From assembly GCA_019916065.1 (NCBI GenBank), contig CM034234.1, positions 4,810,342 to 4,874,341 on the forward strand: a DNA stretch of 64,000 nt, read 5' to 3'. The stretch is from Vitellaria paradoxa. Lineage: Eukaryota > Streptophyta > Magnoliopsida > Ericales > Sapotaceae. Below are positions 45,916 through 56,329 of the stretch, one piece after another (position 1 is the stretch's first letter; each line of letters starts with the position of its first letter). The translations under genes and the position numbers were made by a program. The notes beneath the pieces are model-generated. The model ran no database searches. It saw only the letters and a program-made list of their open reading frames with translations, and was not told the DNA's origin.

Positions 45916-46589
45916 GATTTTTTTTTTATTCCTTTTTTAAGCAAGCCCAGCCTATCAAGCCAATTCGGTGGGTTGTTAGCTAAAAGAAAAAAAGGCAAGT
46001 AGACCGATTAAATTAAGGGTGTGTGTACAGGCTTCGTTTGGGACTTTGGTTTATTAGCTTACTTATTTATTTATAAACTATCAAATTTATCATTTTATAT
46101 TGTAATTTTTTTTGAACTTTTAAGGATAAAAATTTCAAATTAATAAAAATTAAAAGGTCACCTACTAAAAAGTTAATTTTTTTCCTTTCTAAATACCAAA
46201 AAAAAAAAAAAAAAGTTTGGCTTCTTTTACTTTTTTTCCTTCTAGAGAAAAAAGGTAAGCCACTTTTTTTTACTTCTCAAATAAAGTCTTAAAGTAATGA
46301 AAAATGAGATAAAGTAATATAAAGTGAGATGAGTTATGAATATATTAAATCATGTGATGAGATAAAAAATAAAAAAATTTTAAAAATTTTTAATATTTTA
46401 TTTCCAGGCAAACGCACTCTAAAATTAAAATTAGCTCGATATCGACCTTCCAAATCATTACCGTTCTTCTTGCACGATGGCCAGATATTTCGTTCATCTT
46501 CATCTAGAAAGTGCAGTCCAGAATGCTAATTAATTTCAGCTTCTTTTGTCTTTTCGTTTTTTTTTTTTTACTAGTTTTTTTTTTCAAAC

Positions 46590-46690
46590 ATTTTCCTAGT
46601 GAAAGTCAACAATAGCTTCCTCACGCTGGGCAGATGAAGTGGAAAATGGCGAGGTGGTGATGTATTTGTGATGACAATAACTTCTCAAAA
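46590..46690 (+). repeat. Orphan copy of the gene A upstream module
   Basis: CACGCTGGGCAGATGAAGTGGAAAATGGCGAGGTGGTGATG matches the gene A promoter at about 16632-16675. No signal-peptide exon follows within 1 kb. Confidence 0.65.
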
Positions 46691-46699
46691 TCATATCAT

Positions 46700-47999
46700 G
46701 CGAGAGATATAAATTGCTGCACACAAACACATATATATAATTATACGCGCACGCGCGTACGCACACGCATGATAAAACAATTATGGTAAACTAAATAATA
46801 TGATAGAACATGATATCGGGCAGGCATGTACCTGATAGAGGTAGCACCGTAGCAGAATGAGTTTTTATCTTCGTTTAATCCAACTTCCTATCAAATTTTG
46901 CAGCTTGAAAAACATATGATCAGTATTTTGTCTTTTTTCAACCATTTTTATCAATTTATTAATTTTCGGTATGGTAGGAAAATGTTGTTTTTATAGGGTG
47001 GCACTTAGAGTAATAAAAAATTGAAAATAAAATGAGATTAAGTAAAATAAATTGTAAATTTATAATTCGTGTAGTGAGATAAAAAGTAAATAATTTTTAA
47101 AATTTTTTAATATTTTTCATCGCCTTTCAGAGTTTTTTATCACATTGATTACAAATGAATTGGGTACTTTTTCTTGTCGAACTGTCTCTTCTAGTGAGTT
47201 CTGACCCATTTTAAATGGATTGACCTCATTCCTAAAAGGTATGACAAATCTTGAATTTGTTGAGGGGATCGAACAAATAAAAATTAGTGGAAATTTTTAT
47301 TACTTTTAAGGAAACATAGTTGATTGAATTACAAAATTGAAACAAATAAATAAGAATGTATTGGTCAAGAGGTTCATTTTCTTATTTAAAATTGTACCCT
47401 GAAAAAATTGTAAATATGTACAGCGAGTAATTTCATTTATCTCAGCAAACTTGATGTCTAAGAAATCATTTCTCAACCCAACAAGAGAGGAAAGCCCTTT
47501 CTTCGAAATTATTTGCAGGGAATTGGTTCTCTAACCTTCGTATTCTTTAAGAAATCTGGGATTATTATGAAATCAATCTCAAAGTATAGCGACAAAATGG
47601 GCCAACCGGCAATTGGATTATTTTCCAAGTTGGTCTTCGTAATTATTTTTTTTCTACTCTTAAAAAAGACAATTTTCAAGCTGGGCCAACCGGCTTGAAA
47701 AGCTACCCCAAACTAAAACGCTAGTAGCCCGGTTAAAAAACCGGTAGCATTATCATAAGCAACGCCTGGTTTTGGAGTGTCCTCTTTTTTCTTAATGCTA
47801 TGTTTGGAATGTAAAGTTGTTGAGAGAAAAAGAAAATGATAAAAAATATAAAATAAAATAAAAAAGTTAAATTTATTTTTTTATTGTGTTAAAAATGATA
47901 CTAAAATGAATAAATATTTATTAACAAAGTTTAATTTTTACTTAGCTAATTAAATATATAAAAATTATACACATTATTAATTTAATTAATTATTTACTA
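46700..47999. other. Intergenic sequence, no gene seen
   Basis: Includes a CACGCG-type purine/pyrimidine tract at 46745-46770. No supportable gene. Confidence 0.4.
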
Positions 48000-48002
48000 G
48001 TT

Positions 48003-48110
48003 TTTCTGGTCAAACATTTTCCTAGTGAAAGTCCACAATAGCTCCCTCACGTCGGCCAGATGAAGTGGAAAATGGCGAGGTGGCGATGTATTTGTGATGA
48101 CCATAACTTT
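48003..48110 (+). repeat. Second orphan copy of the gene A upstream module
   Basis: TTTTCCTAGTGAAAGTCC, CACGTCGGCCAGATGAAGTGG and AAAATGGCGAGGTGGCGATG match 46580-46680 and 16620-16680. It is joined directly to duplicated block C at about 48119. Confidence 0.65.
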
Positions 48111-48454
48111 TCAAAATTATTTGATCTAGCGGAGGCAATTGCTCCATTGAATTAGAAAATTATATTATTTTATCATTTTTATAAATTATATTTTATTTTC
48201 ATTTATTTTTATTTTCACTTCTACCTGCCTTAAAAAATAAAATATTACCCTCATTACATATAAATCCTGACTTGAGCTTCAACAACCATGCCCAGACGAC
48301 CTAAATGAATTCAGTTTTTCTTTTTTTTTTTTTAACCTTCAACAACCAAAATGTTGTCGCGAACTGCGTCTATTTCGAAGTCATAAATGACCTTAAAAAA
48401 TGGCCCAGCTGGTGGAACCCAGAACGTTAAATTTCTAGGCTCTAACCCAAACAA

Positions 48455-48661
48455 TCCATAACACCCATCCTGATTGGTCTAGTGGAGCGAAAGTCAAGTT
48501 TAAGATTTAGGTGATATACTCAAATCGTAGGTTCGATTATTATCTGAAACGGTTAGGATTTAAGTGGGAGTTGTGATGGTGGATTGCTGCGCTAATTCCT
48601 CCGATGATATGTAGCTTAGTGGGTTAAACAGCTGAGTGATTTTTCCTGTTACCAAAAAAAA
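48455..48661 (+). mobile_element. tRNA-derived SINE-like insertion
   Basis: A-box-like TGGTCTAGTGGAGC and B-box-like GTAGGTTCGATTATT about 50 bases apart, then a body of about 120 bases and poly(A). Copies A (about 21535) and B (about 41870) read CAAACAACCCACAACGAGAC straight through at this point, so this is an insertion in copy C. Confidence 0.75.
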
Positions 48662-49704
48662 ACCCACAACGAGACAAAAAAAAAAAAAGAAAAAAAAAAA
48701 AGTAAACTAGCGGTCATTTGCTTAAACTAATAAAGGGTAGGTAGGTGCATTGGTAAAACCAAAATTTTGAAAGAAAACAAGTGGGTCAGAAAATTGCAAC
48801 TTAAGGGTAAGTTTCGCCAATAACAAGTTACTAGTTTGTTAATTTTTCTCTTATTTGATTTTTTTAATTTTAAGTATTTATTTTTTAAATTTTAATTTTC
48901 AAGTATATTAACTGCGTTTATAAAAAAATTATCAAAAAATAAAAAAATTCACGTTCAACTTAAAAAAAAAAACGAAAAAAAGCTTTTTTTTTTTTTAACT
49001 TTTTTAAAGCAAATGTGAATTTTTAGATTCTTTTTGCAATTTATTTTATGAATACGATTAGGATACTTAAAAACTATCAAATAAAAAATTAAGTTTTACT
49101 AAAACAAGTTTAAAAAATAAATTAAATTATTTACATTACTCTCTCTAACACAGAGGCGCCCATATTTGTGTATTAAATATTTTATATCTCTTTTTCTTTC
49201 AACGACCCAAAGTTTGTCTCGTTGCCCGCAGTGATACTGTCGTATGGGAAAATGACTTCAGAAAATTTAGAGTTTGTTTAGTATAAGGTTAAAAATTAAA
49301 GTAGTAAAAAATGTTAAGAATGTAAGCTTTTATATTTTATGCGCTTGATTTTTTATTTTGACTTTTTTTTTTATATTACTTCACCCTCTTAATTTTATTT
49401 AAGTGTCTGATAAAATTAACTTATTTAATTTTTTTTTGAAATATATGAAGATAAAATATATGAAGACAAAATTGAGTTTTATCAACTTATTTTAATTTTT
49501 ATAAATTTTTTTCAACTTTTATCAATTTTGTATCATTTTTTTAACTTTTTACAATTTTCTCCAATTTTATTTTTATTTTATCTAACTTTTATAAATTTTT
49601 ACTAAACACTTAATTACTAACTTTTTTAACTTTTTACAACTTTCTCTAATTTAATTAGGGTTTAGAGTTTAAGATAAAAAAAAAAAAAAAGAAAAGGTAG
49701 GGAG

Positions 49705-49925
49705 GAATGAATGCGACCAAAGCCATGTCTAATGAAAATTGGATGCCATTTTTGGTGGTGATTCAGAAGTAGAGTACGTAGTGCACGTCCCAATTGGTTG
49801 GACGGCACCTGCCAAACATAAAAAAATGCAACGGGCCAACTTGGTACAATTTTTCCAAGTGAACAGTATGAAAACAGGAGATTGTCCCACTACTGCACCC
49901 CCAAATTAAAATATGAAATGATGAG
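49705..49925 (+). repeat. GAATGCGACCAAAG module, copy 3 of 6
   Basis: Same block order as 23151. After a short insertion it is followed (50300-50380) by CATCACCGTTCTTCC, TGTACGATGGCCGGATATTT and AAAGTGCAGTCCAGAATGCT, as in copy B. Confidence 0.8.
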
Positions 49926-50389
49926 GTTGTTAGCTACAAGGAAAAAAAAAAAAAAAAAAAGCAACCAGAAGGATTAATTTGAGTGTGTGTTTAAAGTAAT
50001 AAATAATGAAATAAAATAAAATAGATTGTGTGTTCGTAAATTTTATAAAGAAATAAAAAATAAATAATTTTTAAAATTTCTAATGTATTACCTCACATTA
50101 AACGTGTGAGGTGTGGGGTGTGTTTAGAGTTATGTAAAATTATATAAAATTGTAAAAATAAATATCTCATAAATTGTACAGTGAATAAAAAATTTAAATT
50201 TTATTATTTCATAATTCGTATTTGTAAAGATTCATAAATTTTTTTTGGTTTGAAAGCTCCAAATGGTACCGTACGTTAAAATAAGCTCGATGTCGATCTT
50301 CCAACTCATCACCGTTCTTCCTGTACGATGGCCGGATATTTTATTCATCCTCATCTGGAAAGTGCAGTCCAGAATGCTGAGTCCTCATT

Positions 50390-51065
50390 TGCTAGTGTTT
50401 CTGTTCTTTATTTTTGTATATTTTTAAAATTTTATAAGTTAGACAATAGAGATGTATCTATTAAATTTACTTATGTTTTTTCAAAAAATAAAAATTTAAA
50501 CAGAAAATAGTGATTAAAAAAGTATTTTCACTCTATTTTTTTTATTATAAATATTTTATCAATTTTAATACTTTGTTTATATTTGTTATATCATATTAAA
50601 ATAAATTATTTTGTTTAAATATTTTATTAAACTAAAATTATTTTTAATAAATAATATAATTAAATTAAATAAATTAAATTAACATGTAATATATATTATT
50701 AATTTATTTCTAATAAATAATTAAATTAAATAAGTTAATTTAATTAATAAGAAATATATATTATTAAATTGTTTTTAATAAATATTATAATTAAATTATT
50801 TAATTTAATTTAATTTAATTTAAAATTTTTTAAAATAATTAATTTAACTAATATTAAATATACTTTATTAAATTATTTTGAGTAAATATCATAATAAAAT
50901 TAAATTAAATTAATCAATAATTTAATTTAATTTATTTATTTAATATGAATTATATTTTATTAAATTATTTTTAATAAATATCGTAAATTATTTAAATTAC
51001 TATAAAATATATTTTATTCACTTATTTTTATTAAATAATATAAATAAAGTATAATTAATATATTT
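50390..51065. mobile_element. AT-rich MITE-like element related to 42693 and 44191
   Basis: Interior TTATTAAATTxTTTTTAATAAATA repeats match those elements. The left edge follows CAGAATGCTGAG; the right edge near 51065 is not clearly bounded, so ends and duplication are not confirmed. Confidence 0.5.
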
Positions 51066-51549
51066 TATATTTACTGGATTAATTTAAATTCATCTATAAA
51101 TACACCTAAAATCAATGACTTGACTTGTTTAAAACCCTAAACAAATTAAACAGCGCCATTGGTGTTAGGTTTTATGAATATTTATATTTTGTACGGATCT
51201 GAATTTGGGGGGGGGGGGGGTAATTTACGTATCTGAAAGTTGTTTCTTCCTGCACTAAACAAAAATACAGGTTTGACGTGCCAATTTTGTAAAATTATCC
51301 GTTCAGTATACCTTTTCTTCTATTCGCCTTTCTTTTTTTTTTTGCATTTTGTTTATTTATTTATTTATTTATTTTGGAGTTAATATAACAAATATATATT
51401 CGTATATATTAATCCTTGCAGTTCCCTCTCCAGGATGTAATAGATTTGTATGAATTTGAGATGAGCAAAGACCTTTCATTAAATATTTAAGTTTTTTATT
51501 TTCTTTTTCAATTTGAATGAATTTGAGATGACAAAACGTAGGCAACTTA

Positions 51550-51940
51550 AGTGGAAATTAATTATACGAATTTTCTAAGAACGTTCATGCATAACATGTC
51601 TATAGCTAAAACATATGAAGCCAAACAATCCATTTCATTGGCGCATTTGAATCACTCCTTTCCCATCACAAAAATAAAAAAAAATGGATAACCTTGTCTT
51701 AATTAAAAATAATTATAATTAAAACCCACAAAAAAAAAAAAAAGCAAAATGCGAATGAAAATGGAATGCCATTAATTAGTAGTGATTCGGCTTTCCACGT
51801 GGATGGCACGTGCGACACATGCAAAACATAACAATCTAAAATCCAGCAGGGGCCAACATGGTATAGTTTTTCGAAGTTAACCATGTGAAAACAGAAGACT
51901 CCCAGAACTATTATTCCCCCAACTACGCAAGGATGACGCC
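51550..51940 (+). repeat. 5' module of gene B, including GAATGCGACCAAAG-type copy 4 of 6
   Basis: GAATTTTCTAAGAACGTTC, ATAGCTAAAACATATGAAGC and TTTCATTGGCGCATTTGAATC match 22668-22760 and 45250-45340. The GCGAATGAAAATGGAATGCC...CATGCAAAACATAACAATC...GGGGCCAACATGG...GTGAAAACAGAAGAC part matches the other module copies. It lies directly upstream of gene B. Confidence 0.7.
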
Positions 51941-52092
51941 TACGTTCTTAATGAATAAGTAAACGGATTGAATTAAAAAAATAATATAAATAATTTATTT
52001 GTGTTTTTGTTCCCATTTATGCTAAGGAATAGATCACTGGAATCTCAAATAAACAATAGTAGTTCTCAGATTAATGGTGTGATCTTCCGGAT

Positions 52093-52102
52093 CTATTTAT
52101 AT
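52093..52102 (+). promoter_or_regulatory. TATA-like box of gene B
   Basis: CTATTTATAT about 70 bases upstream of the ATG at 52169, the same spacing as in gene A. Confidence 0.45.
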
Positions 52103-52168
52103 GTGCATGATTAACCTCGATCGCTTCAGTACCAATATCAATTGAGCAACCTATACAGGAGAGCAAAA

Positions 52169-54053
52169 ATGGAATACCTCCGCCACAACCCCCGTTGCCA
52201 CCGCTTCTTCTTCCTCCTCCTAAACATCATAGCAGTGGTACTTCTGCTGGCTTCTTTCCCTTCTGCAATGGCGAATTATATGGGCGACCACCCTACCAAT
52301 CCTGGTAAGACTTCAACTGTCTCAATAGATCTACTGTGTTTATCTTTTCCAGATCTTAAATATTTATTTTTTAACAAAAAGAAATCCAAATGTGGTAATT
52401 TATCAAAATATTGTTATTTTTATGATCATAATACAGTAATTCATATGTGCTATAAATGAATTTTTTTCAAAAAAGTTTACTTGACAATTGGTAGCCTCTG
52501 TATCAGAAATAATTTTAAAAAATAACTTACCAATAAAATTTAATTTTGGATAAATTTCAAAAACAATCTTCACAATTTTATTTGCGCCTCACTTTATGTT
52601 GGGAGTCTGATCCGCCTAAGATCTTCACGCGTGGACATAGGCCCAATTCATTGGAGAGTATTTATAGAATCCATACCACATCACATGAACCTAATATACA
52701 TTCTTATGATCATAATACAATAATTCGTATGCTATAAATGAATTTTTCAAAAAATTTTACTTGACAATTGGTAGCCTCTGTATCAGGAATAATTTTAAAA
52801 AATAACTTACCAATAAAATTTAATTTTGGATAAATTTCAAAAACAATCTTCACAACTTTATTCATGTCTCACTTTATGTTGGGAGTCTGATCCGCCTGAG
52901 ATCTTCCCGCGTGGACATAGGCCCAATTCATTGGAGAATATCTATGGAATCCATGCCACATCACATGAACCCAATATACATTTTTATGATCATAATACAG
53001 TAATTTGTATGCTATAAATGAATTTTTTCAAAACATTTTACTTGGCAATTGGTAGCCTCTGTATCAGAAATAATTTTAAAAAATAACTTACCAATAAAAT
53101 TTAATTTTGGATAAATTTCAAAAACAAATCTTCATAATTTTATTCGCGCCTCACTTTATGTTGGGAGTCTGATCCGCCTGAGATCTTCCCGCATGGGCAT
53201 AGACCCAATCCATTGGAGAGTATCCATGGAATCTATACTACATCACATTAACCCAATATACATTTTTATGATCATAATACAGTAATTTGTATGCTATAAA
53301 TGAATTTTTTCAAAACATTTTACTTAGCAATTGGTAGCCTCTGTATCAGAAATAATTTTAAAAAATAACTTACCAATAAAATTTAATTTTGGATAAATTT
53401 CAAAAACAAATCTTCATAATTTTATTCGCGCCTCACTTTATGTTGGGAGTCTGATCCGCCTGAGATCTTCCCGCATGGGCATAGACCCAATCCATTGGAG
53501 AGTATCCATGGAATCTATACTACATCACATTAACCCAATATACATTGAATGGCCTATATTCACTTAAAAGGCCAAGTCTTGTAATTGGTAAATCACCCAA
53601 TTGTATATTAAGATCCAACCTCTTTTTAGTTTATTCAATGTGGGACTCAACTTTTACACATGTTCCAAACACTTTAGTTCTACATATTTAATTGTAATAG
53701 TTAAAACTTTATACTTCTAGTTAAATTTCAATGTGACCCCTTCCATTCATTTAAGTTTAAAATTCAAATGTTAAGTCTTATGTGTTACTCATGTGCTGTC
53801 ATGACAATTTAATACGTAATTCATGTTAAAATTTCATAAATTGCCTTCACAATTTAGACGCTCTTACTTAATTTGGTCTATAAAGTTTTAATTGTCCAAC
53901 TTTATTTAATTAGGCATCGAGTCCCTTGGCATAATTATTTAAGTTATTTTGTGGCTTCGTGATTGGTGAGATACTGTTCATGCAGGTCGCCTATTGGGTG
54001 AAGAAATTCAGAGGGACCAGTGCCCTTGTCCCCCAGTTTGTATCTGTCATTGA
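52169..54053 (+). CDS. Secreted-peptide gene B: 2 exons, 67 aa, Cys-rich C-terminus, unknown family
   Basis: Exon 1 52169-52304, exon 2 53986-54053, GT-AG intron, phase 1; the joined CDS is 204 nt ending TGA. Residues 13-30 are a signal-peptide core (FFFLLLNIIAVVLLLASF) followed by PSAMA, with likely cleavage after Ala35. The mature peptide would be about 32 residues, ending DQCPCPPVCICH with four Cys (58, 60, 64, 66). Exon 1 resembles gene A exon 1 (Met-acidic-Tyr start, FPS-x-MA, phase-1 donor GTAAG), and DQxCxCPPV is shared. It lacks the mini-exons and the 80-residue helical tail, so it may be a streamlined or truncated paralogue. The intron holds a 4 x 281-bp repeat. It is convergent with the DUF247 gene at 54794-56329, the stops being 740 bp apart. 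Unseen intermediate exons cannot be excluded without RNA data. Confidence 0.7.
52413..53545. repeat. Tandem repeat, 4 x about 281 bp, inside the gene B intron
   Basis: TTTACTTG(A/G)CAATTGGTAGC recurs near 52476, 52756, 53037 and 53319 (steps 280, 281, 282). Units share TTGGGAGTCTGATCCGCCT, GAGATCTTCCCGC, CCCAATTCATTGGAGAGTAT and TATGATCATAATACAGTAAT. Copies 3 and 4 look almost identical, indicating the latest duplication. Confidence 0.92.
53546..53985. other. Unique 3' part of the gene B intron
   Basis: Starts GAATGGCCTATATTCACTTA and includes GTTTATTCAATGTGGGACTC, phrases common in dispersed plant repeats. Ends in the acceptor TTCATGCAG at 53985. Confidence 0.5.
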
Positions 54054-54793
54054 TGTGTAATGCTTAATTGCACCCTGTTCTATATATGTGCGTGTGAGTG
54101 TTGTGTATTTGGTTCAATGTTTTGTCACCACAAACGGTCTGCAATCATACAACAGAGTGGCTGTGCTATTCAGTTATCTCTGTGTGCGCGTCTGTTTTCT
54201 GTGTATTTCAATAAGGCGGGCACGCGTCTGGCAGTAAAGTTAAAGATTTTTCACTGCAAGTTGGCTTGTAATTATATTTATGGTATAAATGATGTAAGAT
54301 TATTAAGTAAATTAAGGAAAACGAGCTGCCGGTGTTATGATTGTATATTGTACAAATTAACCAATATTTCGTCAATAATGGCGCATCAAACTTCAATATA
54401 TGGCATTTCAATAATCATTTGCTTGGATTGATATCTTGAATCGAATAAGTACATGATGAAAAATTCAAATTTTGATTTAGTTTCGCCTTAAAACTGTAGT
54501 CAAGTTATTCCATCCAGAGCAGCGATCACAACAAAAAGAGAAATTCAGTACATGTTTGATAAGAAATCTCAAGGCTAGATTGTTGCTTTACAAACAAACA
54601 GAAGTAATAGTACCAGAAATATAATATAACAGGGAGGTTGGAACCGAAATGACAACAAAAGAGAAATAGAGACAATACAATCCATCCATGTTGCTCAATC
54701 TAGCATAGAGCCGGAGATGGCTTACGAATCTAGATTGATCACAGACAAGACAACAAAATGATTGCAACTCAGCTGGAAAAAAAAAAAAAAAAA

Positions 54794-56329
54794 CTATTTA
54801 TTAGGAGGATTTCGAGACAGATTGAGGGCGAAATTTCCCAGCGTGGCACCAAAGGCGATGAAGGCAATACAGAAAGCTACGAATGTCCATGGCTTGGAGA
54901 AATATGTATATCTCAGATATGTCATGACTTCTGGCCAAAACCGCTGACTGTACTCAGCGGCATCTTTGCATGTTTGAGCATAAGAGAACTCCCCCAACTC
55001 GACTTCCTTGCAGAGTTTGTTGAAGATATCAGAGGCCTCTTCATTGGCCCCCAGATAGTTACGTATGACTCCGGCCTTTTGAAGCACCTCCACATCTTTC
55101 GCAGTGTTTATGAGTCTGTCCATGAGGAAAGCGTACGATGTTACATAGTACTCCACGCCGGGATGACACTGCTCGAAGGCAATGAGGTTTCTCAACAATC
55201 GCTCGGCCGAGTCGTCGATGCACAGAGTTGGGATTTCAAAACGACCTCTATGAAACCAGTGGAATGTCCCCTCAACTTCTTTAAAGCGGACATTGAATAA
55301 ATTATTGTTTGGTGCTTCTCCAGTAGGGGGAGTAGGAGCTGCAAACTTGACACCTGCATAGTCAAGGTCCGATGCTGAATACATGAATTTGGAAGAACTG
55401 ACCTTCTGGTGATGATCTTTTCCTTGTGATGGTGATGAAGGATCAGGAGGGGGACGGTATCTCTCGTGCATAAAATGTAGAATATGCAACACAGTTGATT
55501 GCTTCTTGCCATCGCCAACAGAATCGATCATCTCGTCGCCGGAAATTCGAATGCTGAATTCACGAACGGAGCCAGATTTTGTTCGGTTTGTTTTGGAGTG
55601 AACGCGATCTAACGTGGGAATGAATTGATTGACATAATCACAAAGCGAATCAAGAGGACGTGGTTTAATTTTTTCTACGGTGAGGCTGAACAACTTTCGG
55701 AGAACAAAGAAGGGAAGCTGGTTCTCCAGGAGTAGCAGGTCGTCTTGGACAGCGAGGAGCGTTGGAACGCTTCCAAAAATAGGATCACCATTTTTCTTGC
55801 AACCCGGATGAGACTTATCGTTAGCATTTATATTGCTGCTGCTGCCGCCATTGCTCTCGCAGCTCTGTTCAACCTCTGCGTATCTCAAGAGATATTCGAG
55901 TATGAAACAACCATCGATCAACAGCATCTCTTCGTTCAGCCGATCATCTACTGTTTCTGAGTAGCATTTCTTGGCTTCATCAACTAAATCTTTCATTTGA
56001 TTAAGACATTCTCTCAGGACGCCCCCGGATTCGTCAGACTTGCCGGAATTTGGAATTCGGCCAAAGAGGAGGGAATTCGCGTAGCTCAACTTGATGTGGT
56101 GGGAACGTTTTTTCAGATACCTGTCTTTGCTGTGGATAGGTCCAATGGAAACGAGGTGAGGAGTGTAGGCACTTCTCTTCACCCCACGAAGCTCCCTGGG
56201 GACCTTGTAGATGCAAGCCGATGACCTGGATTTGGTTTTCTCTGCGCCTTCACTCATCTTTTTACGGATGTCTTTCTCTTTAACGGTTGTTTCCATTCGG
56301 GTGGAATTGTTATTCTTCATCAATTGCAT
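54794..56329 (-). CDS. DUF247 membrane-anchored protein, 511 aa
   Basis: Single exon. Motifs: CIYKVP at 39-44, SAYTPHLVSIGPIH at 53-66, MLLIDGCFILEYL at 135-147, VQDDLLLLENQLP at 194-206, EIPTLCIDDSAERLLRNLI at 365-383, and a C-terminal membrane segment at about 481-497 (WTFVAFCIAFIAFGATL). The N-terminal 38 residues are basic and not conserved; Met12 or Met25 could also start it. Residues about 395-460 match the 33288 copy with only a few conservative changes, while residues 150-190 and 240-360 differ widely. Most DUF247 proteins have this conserved-tail, variable-middle form. Convergent with gene B. The product is probably anchored at the plasma membrane or an endomembrane; molecular role unknown. 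Confidence 0.93.
   Translation of the reverse strand: MQLMKNNNSTRMETTVKEKDIRKKMSEGAEKTKSRSSACIYKVPRELRGVKRSAYTPHLVSIGPIHSKDRYLKKRSHHIKLSYANSLLFGRIPNSGKSDESGGVLRECLNQMKDLVDEAKKCYSETVDDRLNEEMLLIDGCFILEYLLRYAEVEQSCESNGGSSSNINANDKSHPGCKKNGDPIFGSVPTLLAVQDDLLLLENQLPFFVLRKLFSLTVEKIKPRPLDSLCDYVNQFIPTLDRVHSKTNRTKSGSVREFSIRISGDEMIDSVGDGKKQSTVLHILHFMHERYRPPPDPSSPSQGKDHHQKVSSSKFMYSASDLDYAGVKFAAPTPPTGEAPNNNLFNVRFKEVEGTFHWFHRGRFEIPTLCIDDSAERLLRNLIAFEQCHPGVEYYVTSYAFLMDRLINTAKDVEVLQKAGVIRNYLGANEEASDIFNKLCKEVELGEFSYAQTCKDAAEYSQRFWPEVMTYLRYTYFSKPWTFVAFCIAFIAFGATLGNFALNLSRNPPNK

Larger units (their letters stand above)
40500..46530. repeat. Duplicated block, copy B
   Basis: Collinear with copy A (20278-23420) but without its two SINEs, and lengthened by MITE insertions at 42693, 43639 and 44191. 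It retains more of the right side than copy A: after the GAATGCGACCAAAG module comes ACGATGGCCAGATATTTCGTTCATC and AAAGTGCAGTCCAGAATGCT (46470-46527), which recurs at 50320-50380 and 60470-60520. No gene inside. Confidence 0.85.
48119..49970. repeat. Duplicated block, copy C
   Basis: Begins TTTGATCTAGCGGAGGCAAT and follows copies A and B through the GATACTGTCGTATGG landmark (49232) to the GAATGCGACCAAAG module (49705). Lacks both copy-A SINEs and the large copy-B MITEs, but has its own SINE-like insertion at 48455. Confidence 0.85.

Noticed and set aside
52413..53545. CRISPR-like regular repeat
   Set aside because: The units are contiguous 281-bp tandem copies in a plant intron, without the repeat-spacer form.
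54758..55300. 180-residue plus-strand open frame
   Set aside because: It lies entirely opposite the DUF247 gene at 54794-56329, has no family resemblance, and mirrors conserved DUF247 codons.
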